DNA from: Psychrobacter sanguinis
GTDB lineage: Bacteria; Pseudomonadota; Gammaproteobacteria; Pseudomonadales; Moraxellaceae
Direction of reading: 5' to 3'
Assembly: GCF_020736705.1 (NCBI RefSeq)
Contig: NZ_CP085990.1
Span: 2,852,001 to 2,916,000 of the forward strand
DNA length: 64,000 nucleotides
The notes under the pieces are model-generated. The model was not told the origin of the DNA and searched no databases. It was given only the letters and a program-made list of their open reading frames with translations. The position numbers and the translations under genes are program-made. This document shows positions 46,339-55,326 of this stretch, one piece after another (position 1 is the stretch's first letter; each line of letters starts with the position of its first letter).

Positions 46339-46379
46339 TTGTATCAAACGCTAAGATTAGGCATAATGTGCGTTTGATA
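46339..46379 (+). promoter_or_regulatory. Probable aspS promoter overlapped by an inverted repeat
   Basis: TTGTAT (46339-46344), a 17-bp spacer and CATAAT (46362-46367) form a sigma-70-type promoter about 80 nt before aspS. A perfect 10-bp inverted repeat, TATCAAACGC (46342-46351) and GCGTTTGATA (46370-46379), brackets the spacer and -10, as an operator would. Confidence 0.5.
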
Positions 46380-46452
46380 AAAATTCTTATTGAGATAACC
46401 TTCTTAATTTTATAATTATTCTTTTTGATAACTGATAGGTAGTGGACAGTTT

Positions 46453-48258
46453 ATGAAGCGTACCGAGTATTGTGGGGCAGTAACCGAAGCGTTGCTAGAG
46501 CAAACCATCACTGTAAAAGGATGGATTCACCGTCGCCGTGACCATGGTGGCGTTATCTTTTTAGATATGCGTGACCGCGAAGGTATTCTACAGGTTGTGA
46601 TTGACCCAGATACACCAGAGGCTTTTGCAACAGCTGATGCCGCCCGTCCAGAGTATGTATTAGAAATCACTGGTCGAGTTCGCAAGCGTTATGAAGGTAC
46701 TGAGAACTCAAATATGACCAGTGGTCAGGTTGAGCTATTGGCCAAAGAAATTACAGTTTTAGCAAAATCTGAAACACCACCGTTCCCATTGAATGACGAA
46801 AATACCACGGTAAACGAAGACCTACGTCTTAAATATCGTTATTTAGACATGCGTCGTCCACAAATGCAAGAGCGCATGGTTTTCCGTGCTAAGGCCACTT
46901 CTACTATTCGTCGTTATTTAGACGAACATGGTTTTTTAGACGTAGAAACCCCTATCTTGACTCGTGCTACTCCTGAGGGTGCTCGTGACTATCTTGTGCC
47001 ATCACGTACCCGTCCAGGTAACTTCTTCGCTTTACCACAGTCGCCACAGCTGTTTAAACAGTTATTAATGGTGTCTGGTTTCGACCGCTATTATCAAATC
47101 GCCAAGTGTTTCCGTGACGAAGACTTACGTGCTGACCGTCAGCCAGAATTTACTCAGGTGGACATCGAAACTTCTTTCTTAACCGAAGAAGAAATCATGA
47201 GCATTAATGAAGGGTTGATTCAAAACCTATTCAAAACTATGCTTGATGTAGACCTAGGTGAATTCCCTCGCATGACTTATGCAGATGCGATGCGTGACTA
47301 TGCTTCAGATAAGCCTGACCTACGTATTCCTTTAAAACTTGTTGACGTTGCTGATCTAATGCAAGGCGTTGAGTTTAAAGTATTCGCCGGCCCTGCTAAC
47401 GATCCTAAAGGACGTGTGGCTGCCCTACGTATTCCAAATGGTGGTTCTTTAACGCGCAAACAAATTGATGAATATACTAAGTTCGTCGGTATCTATGGCG
47501 CTCGTGGTTTGGCATACATCAAAGTAAATGATGTCACCAACATCAACAATGGCGTTGATAAAGAATCAGGCTTACAGTCACCAATCGTCAAAAACATGAG
47601 TGATGACGTATTGGTTAGCCTAGTTGAACGTACTGAAGCTCAAGACGGCGACATCATTTTCTTCGGCGCTGATAAAGCGAAGATTGTTAATGATGCCATG
47701 GGCGCACTACGTGTGAAGATTGGTCTAGACATGAACATGGAAACTTGCGAGTGGGCCCCTCTTTGGGTGGTTGACTTCCCAATGTTCGAAGAGACTGATG
47801 ATGGTAAATGGACTTCTATGCACCACCCATTCACTATGCCTAAAGGCTCAGTAGATGAGTTGAAAAACAACCCTGAGACTGCCCTTTCTGTAGCATACGA
47901 TATGGTATTAAACGGTACTGAAATCGGTGGCGGTAGCTTGCGTATTAATACGGTAGAGATGCAGCGTGCAGTATTTGATGCGTTAGGCATCTCTGAAGAA
48001 GAAGCCAATGAGAAATTCAGCTTCTTACTTGACGCGCTTAAATTTGGTGCGCCTCCGCATGGCGGCTTGGCTTTCGGTCTAGACCGTTTAATCATGTTAA
48101 TGGTAGGCGCAAGCTCAATCCGTGACGTGATTGCGTTCCCGAAAACCAAAACAGCAGATTGCCCATTAACACAGGCACCTGCGGAAGTAGATGGCCGTCA
48201 GCTTCGCGAACTGGGTATCCGTGTTCGTGAAAAAGCTCAAGCTGAGCCTAAAGAGTAA
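46453..48258 (+). CDS. aspS: Aspartyl-tRNA synthetase, bacterial type
   Basis: Charges tRNA-Asp. The 601-residue protein has an N-terminal OB fold ([22 protein letters not shown]), class II motifs 1-3 ([53 protein letters not shown]) and the bacterial GAD insertion domain (about 290-420). Length and layout are those of bacterial AspRS. Whether it also charges tRNA-Asn depends on whether AsnRS exists elsewhere in the genome. It marks one edge of the outer-core-type locus. Confidence 0.98.
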   Translation: MKRTEYCGAVTEALLEQTITVKGWIHRRRDHGGVIFLDMRDREGILQVVIDPDTPEAFATADAARPEYVLEITGRVRKRYEGTENSNMTSGQVELLAKEITVLAKSETPPFPLNDENTTVNEDLRLKYRYLDMRRPQMQERMVFRAKATSTIRRYLDEHGFLDVETPILTRATPEGARDYLVPSRTRPGNFFALPQSPQLFKQLLMVSGFDRYYQIAKCFRDEDLRADRQPEFTQVDIETSFLTEEEIMSINEGLIQNLFKTMLDVDLGEFPRMTYADAMRDYASDKPDLRIPLKLVDVADLMQGVEFKVFAGPANDPKGRVAALRIPNGGSLTRKQIDEYTKFVGIYGARGLAYIKVNDVTNINNGVDKESGLQSPIVKNMSDDVLVSLVERTEAQDGDIIFFGADKAKIVNDAMGALRVKIGLDMNMETCEWAPLWVVDFPMFEETDDGKWTSMHHPFTMPKGSVDELKNNPETALSVAYDMVLNGTEIGGGSLRINTVEMQRAVFDALGISEEEANEKFSFLLDALKFGAPPHGGLAFGLDRLIMLMVGASSIRDVIAFPKTKTADCPLTQAPAEVDGRQLRELGIRVREKAQAEPKE

Positions 48259-48322
48259 TTTGTCGTTAATTAACACTACTCTTTTAAACTATTTACTGAA
48301 TCCAAATCAGTGAGTTTTACTT

Positions 48323-48367
48323 GTAAGGCGATAATGGCTAACTTAATAGAAACCAGTATCGCCTTAC
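48323..48367 (+). promoter_or_regulatory. Hairpin just before the acyltransferase gene
   Basis: A perfect 11-bp stem (GTAAGGCGATA with TATCGCCTTAC), 23-nt loop, followed by TTTTGGG, 65 nt after the aspS stop and 16 nt before the next ATG. It could be a weak aspS terminator or a leader hairpin controlling entry into the cluster. Confidence 0.5.
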
Positions 48368-48383
48368 TTTTGGGTGTTTTAAT

Positions 48384-49298
48384 ATGAATCCATTTAATGT
48401 TTTTAAATACGTGCCATTGTCCGTTATGCGGGCCATGGCACTTTTTGTAGTGGCCGTTGCCAAATATATACCGAATTTGACCATCAAAGAAATCACCATG
48501 GTTAATTTGCGTTTGGTTTACCCTGAGCTGAGCGATAAACAAAGACGTAAATTTAAAAGTACCATACTGCGCAATCAAGCACTTAGCACTGTTGAGTCTA
48601 TTAAATGCTGGGCCATGCCGCCTGAATGGAGCATTGAACAGATTGATAATGTATTCGACAGGGAGATATTGGAGGAAGCGCTAGCCAATCCTAATGGTAT
48701 GTTAGCCATTGTGCCGCATCTTGGTACATGGGAGATGATGAATGCATGGTTAAATCAATTTGGCTCGCCTACCATCTTGTATAAGCCAGTCAAAGGTAAA
48801 GTAGGCAACGACTTCGTTTTGCAAGGTCGGCAGCGTCTAAATGCCACTTTAGTACCCACAGATGCCAGTGGGGTTAAAGCTCTATTTAAAACCTTAAAAT
48901 CAGGTGGGTTTAGTATTATTTTACCTGATCATGTCCCTCAACCCTCAGGTGGCGTTATTGTCCCATTTTTTGGGATAGAAACTCTAAGTAGCACCTTAGC
49001 GCCTAAACTTGCTAGCAAAACAAAATGTGCTCTTGTTGGGCTTACTTGCTTACGTAACAAAAATAATAGATTTGATATTTATTGTACAAAACTTGATGAT
49101 CCTGAGCTTTATTCAAAAGATCTCATGGTATCGACCAAAGCACTAAACCAAGCAATGGAAAATATGATAAAAGCAAATTCTGCACATTACATGTGGAGCT
49201 ATAAACGTTTCAAACGCATCCCTATTATTAAAAATCCCTATAAAGCCACCGAAGAACAATTACAAAGTTATATAAATAACTATATATTATCGAAATAA
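48384..49298 (+). CDS. LpxL/HtrB-family lysophospholipid/lipid A acyltransferase
   Basis: Membrane-associated acyltransferase of the LpxL/LpxM/HtrB family, which adds secondary acyl chains to lipid A. The catalytic HX4E motif is HLGTWE (H112, E117), followed by LPDHVPQPSGGVIVPFFG, which resembles the family's substrate loop. A hydrophobic helix near residues 13-32 would anchor it to the inner membrane. At 304 residues it is normal length. It is the first gene of the rightward half of the outer-core-type locus. Which acyl chain it adds, or whether it acts on another lipid, cannot be told. Confidence 0.87.
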   Translation: MNPFNVFKYVPLSVMRAMALFVVAVAKYIPNLTIKEITMVNLRLVYPELSDKQRRKFKSTILRNQALSTVESIKCWAMPPEWSIEQIDNVFDREILEEALANPNGMLAIVPHLGTWEMMNAWLNQFGSPTILYKPVKGKVGNDFVLQGRQRLNATLVPTDASGVKALFKTLKSGGFSIILPDHVPQPSGGVIVPFFGIETLSSTLAPKLASKTKCALVGLTCLRNKNNRFDIYCTKLDDPELYSKDLMVSTKALNQAMENMIKANSAHYMWSYKRFKRIPIIKNPYKATEEQLQSYINNYILSK

Positions 49299-49342
49299 AA
49301 TCACTAAAATGACAGTCACTACTACTTAAGTGCGAGCATAAA

Positions 49343-50146
49343 ATGATTAATAACTCTGATTTACCAAACCGCTCAGTCCCAAGCCATAACACTATAGACT
49401 CTGAAGATAAGCGTTATATTATCTGTATGAAATGGGGCACCAAATATGGTCCAGAGTATGTAAATCGTCTTTATAATATGGTTAAGCGCAATCTAACTCT
49501 GGACTTTGAAATGGTGTGCTTAACCGATGATGAAACCGGTATTGATCATAATGTCCGCTGTTACCCTATTCCCGAGCTCAACTTGCCCGATGGTTTGCCT
49601 GAGCGTGGTTGGAAGAAGCTAACTACTTTCAAGCCTGAACTCTATGACTTGAAGGGCACTGCATTATTTTTAGACATTGATATTGTTATCGTCGACAATA
49701 TAAATGCTTTTTTTGAATACGAAGCAGAACATGAAGACAGCGTGGTCATTATTCGTGACTGGAAAAAGCCTTGGCGTATGGTGGGCAATAGCTCAGTATA
49801 TCGCTTTAAGGTTGGCCAAAATACTTATCCCAATCTACTCAGCAACTTTGAGCAAAACTTTGCAAAAATAAGCTCAGAAGTTCGTCATGAACAGGCCTAT
49901 TTATCTAATTATCTACGCCAGCATCATCACTTAGAATACTGGGACAAAACTTGGTGTGTCAGCTTTAAGTACCAGTGTATGCCGTCTCCTGCTATGAGCT
50001 TTATCAAAGCACCCACCTTACCAGAAGGTGCTAAAATCATTATCTTTCATGGTGAAATCAATCCACCAGACGCAATCAAAGGTGGCGGTGGCAAATGGTA
50101 TCGTCATGTAAAGCCAAGTCCTTGGTTAAAAAAGTATTGGCAGTAA
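49343..50146 (+). CDS. Glycosyltransferase, paralogue of the 55327-56163 gene
   Basis: GT-A-type transferase, soluble, 267 residues. The DxD metal motif is D111-I-D113 in ALFLDIDIVIVDNINAFFEY. The N-terminal IICMKWGTKYGPEYVNRLYNMV and C-terminal PEGAKIIIFHGEINP recur in the protein encoded at 55327-56163 (IICIKWGTKYGPDYANKLYGMV; PEGARIIIFPGDLYP), so the two are paralogues. No signal peptide. It lies 44 nt after the acyltransferase gene in the same direction. Probable role: adding a sugar to the lipooligosaccharide core; donor and linkage unknown. Confidence 0.82.
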   Translation: MINNSDLPNRSVPSHNTIDSEDKRYIICMKWGTKYGPEYVNRLYNMVKRNLTLDFEMVCLTDDETGIDHNVRCYPIPELNLPDGLPERGWKKLTTFKPELYDLKGTALFLDIDIVIVDNINAFFEYEAEHEDSVVIIRDWKKPWRMVGNSSVYRFKVGQNTYPNLLSNFEQNFAKISSEVRHEQAYLSNYLRQHHHLEYWDKTWCVSFKYQCMPSPAMSFIKAPTLPEGAKIIIFHGEINPPDAIKGGGGKWYRHVKPSPWLKKYWQ

Positions 50147-50216
50147 ACTTAATGTACCATTAGCACTTATCCCAATACATAAACCAGACTATTTATAAGT
50201 ACTTGTTGGATTTAAT

Positions 50217-51215
50217 ATGACGCAAGCTATGCCAGAAATATTAGACATCGTTATTGCATGGGTAGATGGTGATGACCCGAAACTAAAGCAAAAAAGAGCA
50301 CAGTACCAACAACGGGTCACAGCGGCCTCTGATGCAATAAGCTCGACTCGTTTTGCGAGTAACAATGAAATTTATTTCAACATAGCTTCAATCTTAAAGT
50401 ATGTTCCATTTTGTCGTCACATATATATAGTTTCAGATGAGCAACAGCCTAAATTTATTAAGGAGTTTGCTGAGCAAGGACTATGCTCTGTAGATAAGAT
50501 TCGCATTGTTGATCATAAAACTATTTTTTCTGGTTATGAGGCAGCCCTTCCTACATTTAATACTCGTTCAATTGAGACAATGCTATGGAATATCCCTGGT
50601 CTTTCTGATTATTTTATATATTTAAATGATGATTTTTATTTTAATCAAACTGCTTCAATGACTGACTTTTTTGATAATGGCCAAATGGTTGTTTATGGTC
50701 ACTGGCGAAATAGCTTACCGCTTACTACCAAACTTGAATATAGAAAATCATTACAGAAGCTATTTGGCAAACCGGTTCAACCCAAACATACCATTGCCCA
50801 AATGCTAGGTGCAAAAATAGTGGGCATGAATAAATTTTTCGAAATCCATCATTATCCACATATTGTCGATAGGAATATCTTGGAAAGCTTTCTTTTAAAT
50901 CATCCAGATTTATTAAAAAACCAAATCAAATATAAATTTAGAGATGTTGAGCAATTCAACCCTATCTCTTTAATGAACCACCTTAAAATTAAAAAACAAG
51001 AAGTGTCTTTAATGCCAGATATTGATATTAACTATCTAAAAAACGAACGCAGTATTGGTCAATTCATTCAGGGGTTAGAAGATACTAAGATTAAGTATGG
51101 ATGCATACAAAGTATGGATCAACTAGACCAGCAAGCTTTTAAGCAAGTTAATGAAGCGATGAAACAAAAGCTGTCCGATTACTTACCTCAGTCCTTGTTA
51201 AATACCCCAACGTAA
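50217..51215 (+). CDS. Stealth-family hexose-1-phosphate transferase
   Basis: Stealth proteins transfer sugar-1-phosphate from a nucleotide sugar, giving phosphodiester-linked glycans. Conserved region 1 is at the start (DIVIAWVDGDDP, 10-21). Conserved region 2 follows (RFASNNEIYFNIASILKYVPF, then IYIVSDEQ, TFNTRSIETMLWNIPGLSDYFIYLNDDFYF). A later segment (KFRDVEQFNPISLMNHL) would be the final conserved region. 332 residues, soluble. AT content is higher than in the flanking housekeeping genes. Here it is more likely to add a phospho-sugar to the core than to polymerise a capsule, as no capsule export genes are present. Confidence 0.87.
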   Translation: MTQAMPEILDIVIAWVDGDDPKLKQKRAQYQQRVTAASDAISSTRFASNNEIYFNIASILKYVPFCRHIYIVSDEQQPKFIKEFAEQGLCSVDKIRIVDHKTIFSGYEAALPTFNTRSIETMLWNIPGLSDYFIYLNDDFYFNQTASMTDFFDNGQMVVYGHWRNSLPLTTKLEYRKSLQKLFGKPVQPKHTIAQMLGAKIVGMNKFFEIHHYPHIVDRNILESFLLNHPDLLKNQIKYKFRDVEQFNPISLMNHLKIKKQEVSLMPDIDINYLKNERSIGQFIQGLEDTKIKYGCIQSMDQLDQQAFKQVNEAMKQKLSDYLPQSLLNTPT

Positions 51216-51294
51216 ACTATCAACCTCATATGGGTGTTTAAGAATTTAAATTGAATAATTGATGCTTCAAACAAAATTTATTTAGGAGAAATTA

Positions 51295-52320
51295 GTGAAA
51301 ATTTTAGTCACAGGTGCCGCAGGCTTTATTGGCTTTCATTTGGTCAAAGCACTCTTAGAGGAAGAGCATACTGTGATTGGTGTGGACAATTTAAACGACT
51401 ATTACGATGTCTGTTTAAAGCAAGATAGATTAGATCTATTGAATAAATATTCTAAGAAAATAATGGGGCAGTTTGAGTTTATTAAGTTGGATATTGCAGA
51501 TCGTGAAAATATGAGTGCTTTATTCAATGACAATCGCTTTGATATTGTGATAAATTTGGCTGCACAAGCTGGCGTACGTCACTCTATTAATCATCCAGAA
51601 GCCTATGTTGATTCAAATATTGTAGGTTTCTTGAATGTTCTCGAAGGCTGCCGACACTCAAAAGTTAAGCACCTCTTATATGCAAGTTCAAGCTCTGTAT
51701 ATGGCATGAATACTAAACAGCCCTTTAGTACAGAAGATAATGTTGATTATCCAATAAGCTTGTATGCTGCTACTAAAAAATCCAATGAACTTATGGCTCA
51801 TGCTTATAGTCATTTATATAATATCCCAACAACAGGTCTAAGATTTTTTACAGTTTATGGTCCTTATGGACGTCCAGATATGGCGTACTTTTCTTTCACC
51901 AAAAAGATATTAACTGGTGGGAGTATTGATGTTTTTAATAATGGAGACATGAAACGAGATTTCACATATATTGATGACATAGTAGCGGGCATTATGCTAA
52001 TAAAAGATAAAATACCTGCACGTATATCAGTAGATACCACCAATGCTCAGGCTCCTTATAAAATCTATAACATAGGTAATAATCAACCAATAACTTTAAG
52101 ACGTTTCATTACTGCAATTGAGAACGCTTGTGGGAAAAAAGCTGTTGAAAACTTATTACCCATGCAAGCAGGTGACGTACCTATTACTTATGCAGATACG
52201 ACAGACTTAATAAAAGATATAGGCTTTCAAACAAATGTGAATATTGAAGAAGGTATTAGTAAGTTTGTCATATGGTATAAAGATTATTACAAAATTGAAT
52301 CTAATTTACTTAATGAATAA
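51295..52320 (+). CDS. NAD-dependent epimerase, UDP-glucuronate 4-epimerase-like
   Basis: Short-chain-dehydrogenase-type sugar-nucleotide epimerase. The NAD-binding GAAGFIG is at 7-13, and the catalytic Y157 and K161 are in SLYAATKKSNELMAH; SSSSVYG supplies the serine. The GVDNLNDYYDVCLKQDRL and RFFTVYGPYGRPDMAYF segments are typical of UDP-glucuronate 4-epimerases (CapI/WbnF type), which make UDP-galacturonate; UDP-glucose relatives are less likely. The start is GTG at 51295 with AGGAG 7 nt upstream. It would supply galacturonate for the outer core. Confidence 0.85.
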   Translation: MKILVTGAAGFIGFHLVKALLEEEHTVIGVDNLNDYYDVCLKQDRLDLLNKYSKKIMGQFEFIKLDIADRENMSALFNDNRFDIVINLAAQAGVRHSINHPEAYVDSNIVGFLNVLEGCRHSKVKHLLYASSSSVYGMNTKQPFSTEDNVDYPISLYAATKKSNELMAHAYSHLYNIPTTGLRFFTVYGPYGRPDMAYFSFTKKILTGGSIDVFNNGDMKRDFTYIDDIVAGIMLIKDKIPARISVDTTNAQAPYKIYNIGNNQPITLRRFITAIENACGKKAVENLLPMQAGDVPITYADTTDLIKDIGFQTNVNIEEGISKFVIWYKDYYKIESNLLNE

Positions 52321-52414
52321 TCTTATTATTTCAGGCTTTGTTATAACTTATCTATAAGTCAAAAATTTAACTGCATGCTTCATAGTTTTACATCACTTAT
52401 TAAGGAATAGATAA

Positions 52415-53182
52415 ATGCAAGAATCAAAAAACTGGCAACGAAAACTGGTTCTTTTATTTAGAAGTGAAAAAAGACTCAATGCTTCTAGCATTGTTAAATC
52501 ATATGATGGCAAAAGCTATGAAGATATGAAAAAAACTGAAATCACAAAAGATATGTGTGATTTAGACTTAGTGACTGATGTGCGTAAAACTAAAGACTTA
52601 GAAGGACATTTAAATAACTTAAAGTATCGCTCTATTGGTGAACCAGAGCTTTGTTTCTATCATAATACCTTAGTTATATTGCTACGTAGAAAATATAAAA
52701 CCAAGGAAACCTTCGCTGAATTTGAAAGACTATGGCTCACAGAAACTGAATTCTTATTATCTCACTTGTCTATACGCTGGATTGTTTCTGCCTGCGATAC
52801 CTTTATAGATTACTCAAATAACCCAAGTAGAAGGGCGATCTTGATGAATGTCATTACCTTAGTTAATACTCTAAGGACTTATGAAACTGATCGTTACCTG
52901 CGTTTGTCGACAGGTACTGACTTACCTCCTTTTAATGAAGATAAAAAAGCAGAGCTCTATAAAGGCGATTTACCCCTATATGATGGACTCACCTACTTTC
53001 GTATAGGCACCGACGACAGTTTAAGGAACATGCGCAAACGCTATACTAAGTTTTATAAAGTAGATGAGTTTGCAACCACTATCTTACTAGACGTTTTTGA
53101 GAAACTCCAAAATAATAAAAGCGCCTTTACTACACTACGATCACTACATAAAGATGATTGGTCTAAATGGTGGCAAAACTAA
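52415..53182 (+). CDS. Uncharacterised protein of the outer-core-type locus
   Basis: I do not recognise this 255-residue protein. It is soluble, charged (Lys/Asp/Glu-rich) and predicted mainly helical, with no signal peptide, membrane segment or DxD motif. Notable parts are LCFYHNTLVILLRRKYKTKETF, LSIRWIVSACDTFIDYSNNP and YDGLTYFRIGTDDSLRNMRKRY. AAGGAA precedes the ATG. It is the last of the rightward genes, 94 nt after the epimerase, and ends 11 nt from the convergent GT4. Context suggests a part in glycan synthesis or its regulation, without direct support. Confidence 0.75.
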   Translation: MQESKNWQRKLVLLFRSEKRLNASSIVKSYDGKSYEDMKKTEITKDMCDLDLVTDVRKTKDLEGHLNNLKYRSIGEPELCFYHNTLVILLRRKYKTKETFAEFERLWLTETEFLLSHLSIRWIVSACDTFIDYSNNPSRRAILMNVITLVNTLRTYETDRYLRLSTGTDLPPFNEDKKAELYKGDLPLYDGLTYFRIGTDDSLRNMRKRYTKFYKVDEFATTILLDVFEKLQNNKSAFTTLRSLHKDDWSKWWQN

Positions 53183-53193
53183 AACCTAAAAAT

Positions 53194-54276
53194 TTAAACT
53201 TGATATTTTTCTGTAAAATCTAAATATTTTTGAGCTGTATTTTTTGGCAATAAACCCTCATCAAATTGAGAACAAAATTGTTTAGGATTTTCCATAGCTT
53301 GATCTAACTTCTTGGCAATGGCATCAATATCACCCATTGGTATAAGGTTATATTTAGGCAATAGCTCGCTCGGCCCTGAAGGGCAGTCCGTACTTATAAC
53401 CGGTACACCAAGTGCCAGAGCTTCTGCAATTACTAAAGCAAACCCCTCCCAATCGGAAGTTAAAACCTTTAGTTGTGCATGTTTAATGTAAGGAAAAGGG
53501 TTAGGTTTAAAACCTAGGAATATTACTTTATCCTGTAAGTCTAGAGAGTTTACTAATGTCTTAATAGCTTCTTGATGCTTGCCTTGTCCCAATAGCAATA
53601 ACGGCATTTTTTGTTTAGTTTTAGCATATGCTTTAACTAATAGATCATGTCTCTTAGCATCTTTAAAACTTCCCACATGGATTAGATAGTTTTCATATTC
53701 AGGTGTAAAAGCATCAGCTTGCTTTAAAATTGCTTCTTTATCAATCGGGTTATGAATAGCAATAGTGGGCGTAATATCTCCAAAACTTTTAATAAAGTCT
53801 TTATGTGCACCTTCACTGACACATATACAAGGATGTTTAGAATAAACTTTTTTCATTCTCATGTATTTTCTATTAGCTGCTTTCTCACCTTCATTAAATT
53901 TGTACAACAAAGATAAGGTATTATGAATAATATGAAAAATATTATTAAGCTTGCTATAACTGAAAATAATATCTGCTTTATCAAGGTTAGACAAAATAAT
54001 ATCTGGTTGTCCTATTTTCTCTAAAATATATTTATCTACTTTAGAGGCAAATATCTTTTCGCGATTCATGAATTTAGGTAATATCTTATAAGGCTTAAAT
54101 TTTAAAACATGATAATTGAGATTGGAGTCAAGATCGTATTCTGCTAACGGCTTAAATCTTAAAATATGAACTTCATATCCAAGTTCATAAAACCCTTTAC
54201 CTAGAGTTAAAACTACACGTTCTGCCCCGCCACCTTGTAGACAGTTAATAGCTAGTAAAACTTTCTTTTTTCCCAT
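53194..54276 (-). CDS. Glycosyltransferase family 4
   Basis: GT-B retaining transferase. The N-terminal LLAINCLQGGGAERVVLTLGKGF is the acceptor-side loop common in GT4, and the C-terminal donor site has LIHVGSFKDAKRHDLLVKAYA, VIFLGFKPNPFPYIKHA and the E-x7-E motif in DWEGFALVIAEALALGVPVIST. At 360 residues it is normal. AAGG lies 6 nt before the ATG. It is the last of three leftward genes and faces the unknown gene. Donor sugar unknown. Confidence 0.88.
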   Translation of the reverse strand: MGKKKVLLAINCLQGGGAERVVLTLGKGFYELGYEVHILRFKPLAEYDLDSNLNYHVLKFKPYKILPKFMNREKIFASKVDKYILEKIGQPDIILSNLDKADIIFSYSKLNNIFHIIHNTLSLLYKFNEGEKAANRKYMRMKKVYSKHPCICVSEGAHKDFIKSFGDITPTIAIHNPIDKEAILKQADAFTPEYENYLIHVGSFKDAKRHDLLVKAYAKTKQKMPLLLLGQGKHQEAIKTLVNSLDLQDKVIFLGFKPNPFPYIKHAQLKVLTSDWEGFALVIAEALALGVPVISTDCPSGPSELLPKYNLIPMGDIDAIAKKLDQAMENPKQFCSQFDEGLLPKNTAQKYLDFTEKYQV

Positions 54277-54339
54277 AAACCACCTTTTATTATATATATT
54301 AAAATAATCCCATCACTTTATAGCTCTCATAAAACCCTA

Positions 54340-55224
54340 CTATTTTTTAAACAGTTTGGAAAAGAAAGATTGCGAGACTTTTTTGCTTTTGCGGGTTACT
54401 TGATTGCCTTTATAGTGTTGCTGTGATTTTTTTGGAAAATCACCAAAAGGAGTTATTCTATAATCATCTAAAGAATATCCTTCTGCAAGAGCTTCTTCAT
54501 AATAAGTATTAAATACTTGAGCCAAATCGGGTCTTGGATGAACTAGAATCTCTCCATCAAACCAGTGCTTATGGCCTTCACCTTCAACACGCTTTAGCGC
54601 ATACTTGTGGCTGAACTGAGTACCCATATCTGAATAATGTAATATTTTAATATCTTCGATGGATAAATCTTCTCCATCTATACAATTGTAGCTGTCATTA
54701 TAAGGTTCAATTAGTTCTCTATTTTTCTTAAATACCTTCATCATTTTTTTATGACTCTCAGAATTTTTTTTCAAATCTACAACAGGCGGTATAACTTTTT
54801 TAGCTGCTCGACAATCCCAAACACAGGTACACAAACGCGTCATATCAGCATTAGTTTTAGCAGCAACTACAGAATTCTTTGATATAGGATGCTGCCATAA
54901 TTTAGATAAATCATCTAAAACTATAACATCCGCATCCATATATATTGCTCTTCCTGAATGATTACTATACTCAGGTATTGCCCAACGAAATCCTGAAAAT
55001 GGAGTAGACCAGTTAATAGTATTCCAACCTTCACCGGTTTCTGGATTAGAATACCAATAACTATTTGGATCACGAGATAGTTGCATCCACACAATCTCTA
55101 CAGGCATACTCGTATGTTTCTTGATGCTATAGTCAAGCACCATCATTTGTTCAAGATCGCAGTTATTAGGATCACATCCCACAAAAACTTTTATAGTATT
55201 GTTTTGTTCCATAGTTTTAACCAT
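54340..55224 (-). CDS. Glycosyltransferase family 8-like
   Basis: GT-A retaining transferase of GT8 type. VFVGCDPNNCDLEQMMVLDYSIKKHTS is the start of the nucleotide-binding domain, and RAIYMDADVIVLDDLSKLW carries the DxD (D97, D99). GT8 members such as LgtC transfer galactose or glucose in lipooligosaccharide. The C terminus is Lys-rich and ends in FFSKLFKK, a likely membrane-surface helix. The first in-frame codon is TTG at 55227; I use the adjacent ATG at 55224, though the ATG at 55212 is also possible and no SD is strong. It is 63 nt upstream of the GT4. Confidence 0.83.
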   Translation of the reverse strand: MVKTMEQNNTIKVFVGCDPNNCDLEQMMVLDYSIKKHTSMPVEIVWMQLSRDPNSYWYSNPETGEGWNTINWSTPFSGFRWAIPEYSNHSGRAIYMDADVIVLDDLSKLWQHPISKNSVVAAKTNADMTRLCTCVWDCRAAKKVIPPVVDLKKNSESHKKMMKVFKKNRELIEPYNDSYNCIDGEDLSIEDIKILHYSDMGTQFSHKYALKRVEGEGHKHWFDGEILVHPRPDLAQVFNTYYEEALAEGYSLDDYRITPFGDFPKKSQQHYKGNQVTRKSKKVSQSFFSKLFKK

Positions 55225-55326
55225 CAAGAAATGCCCGTATTAATGTATCAACGACTTTGACTTATAAATATTATGAGCTTTAAATCCGAAACTAAAGCTC
55301 TATTGTTACTTGTCTTATCGGCTATA

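Noticed and set aside
47640..48149. 169-codon open frame antisense to aspS
   Set aside because: It lies entirely inside a fully conserved gene, has low-complexity Ser/Pro/Ile-rich composition typical of antisense shadows, and no SD.
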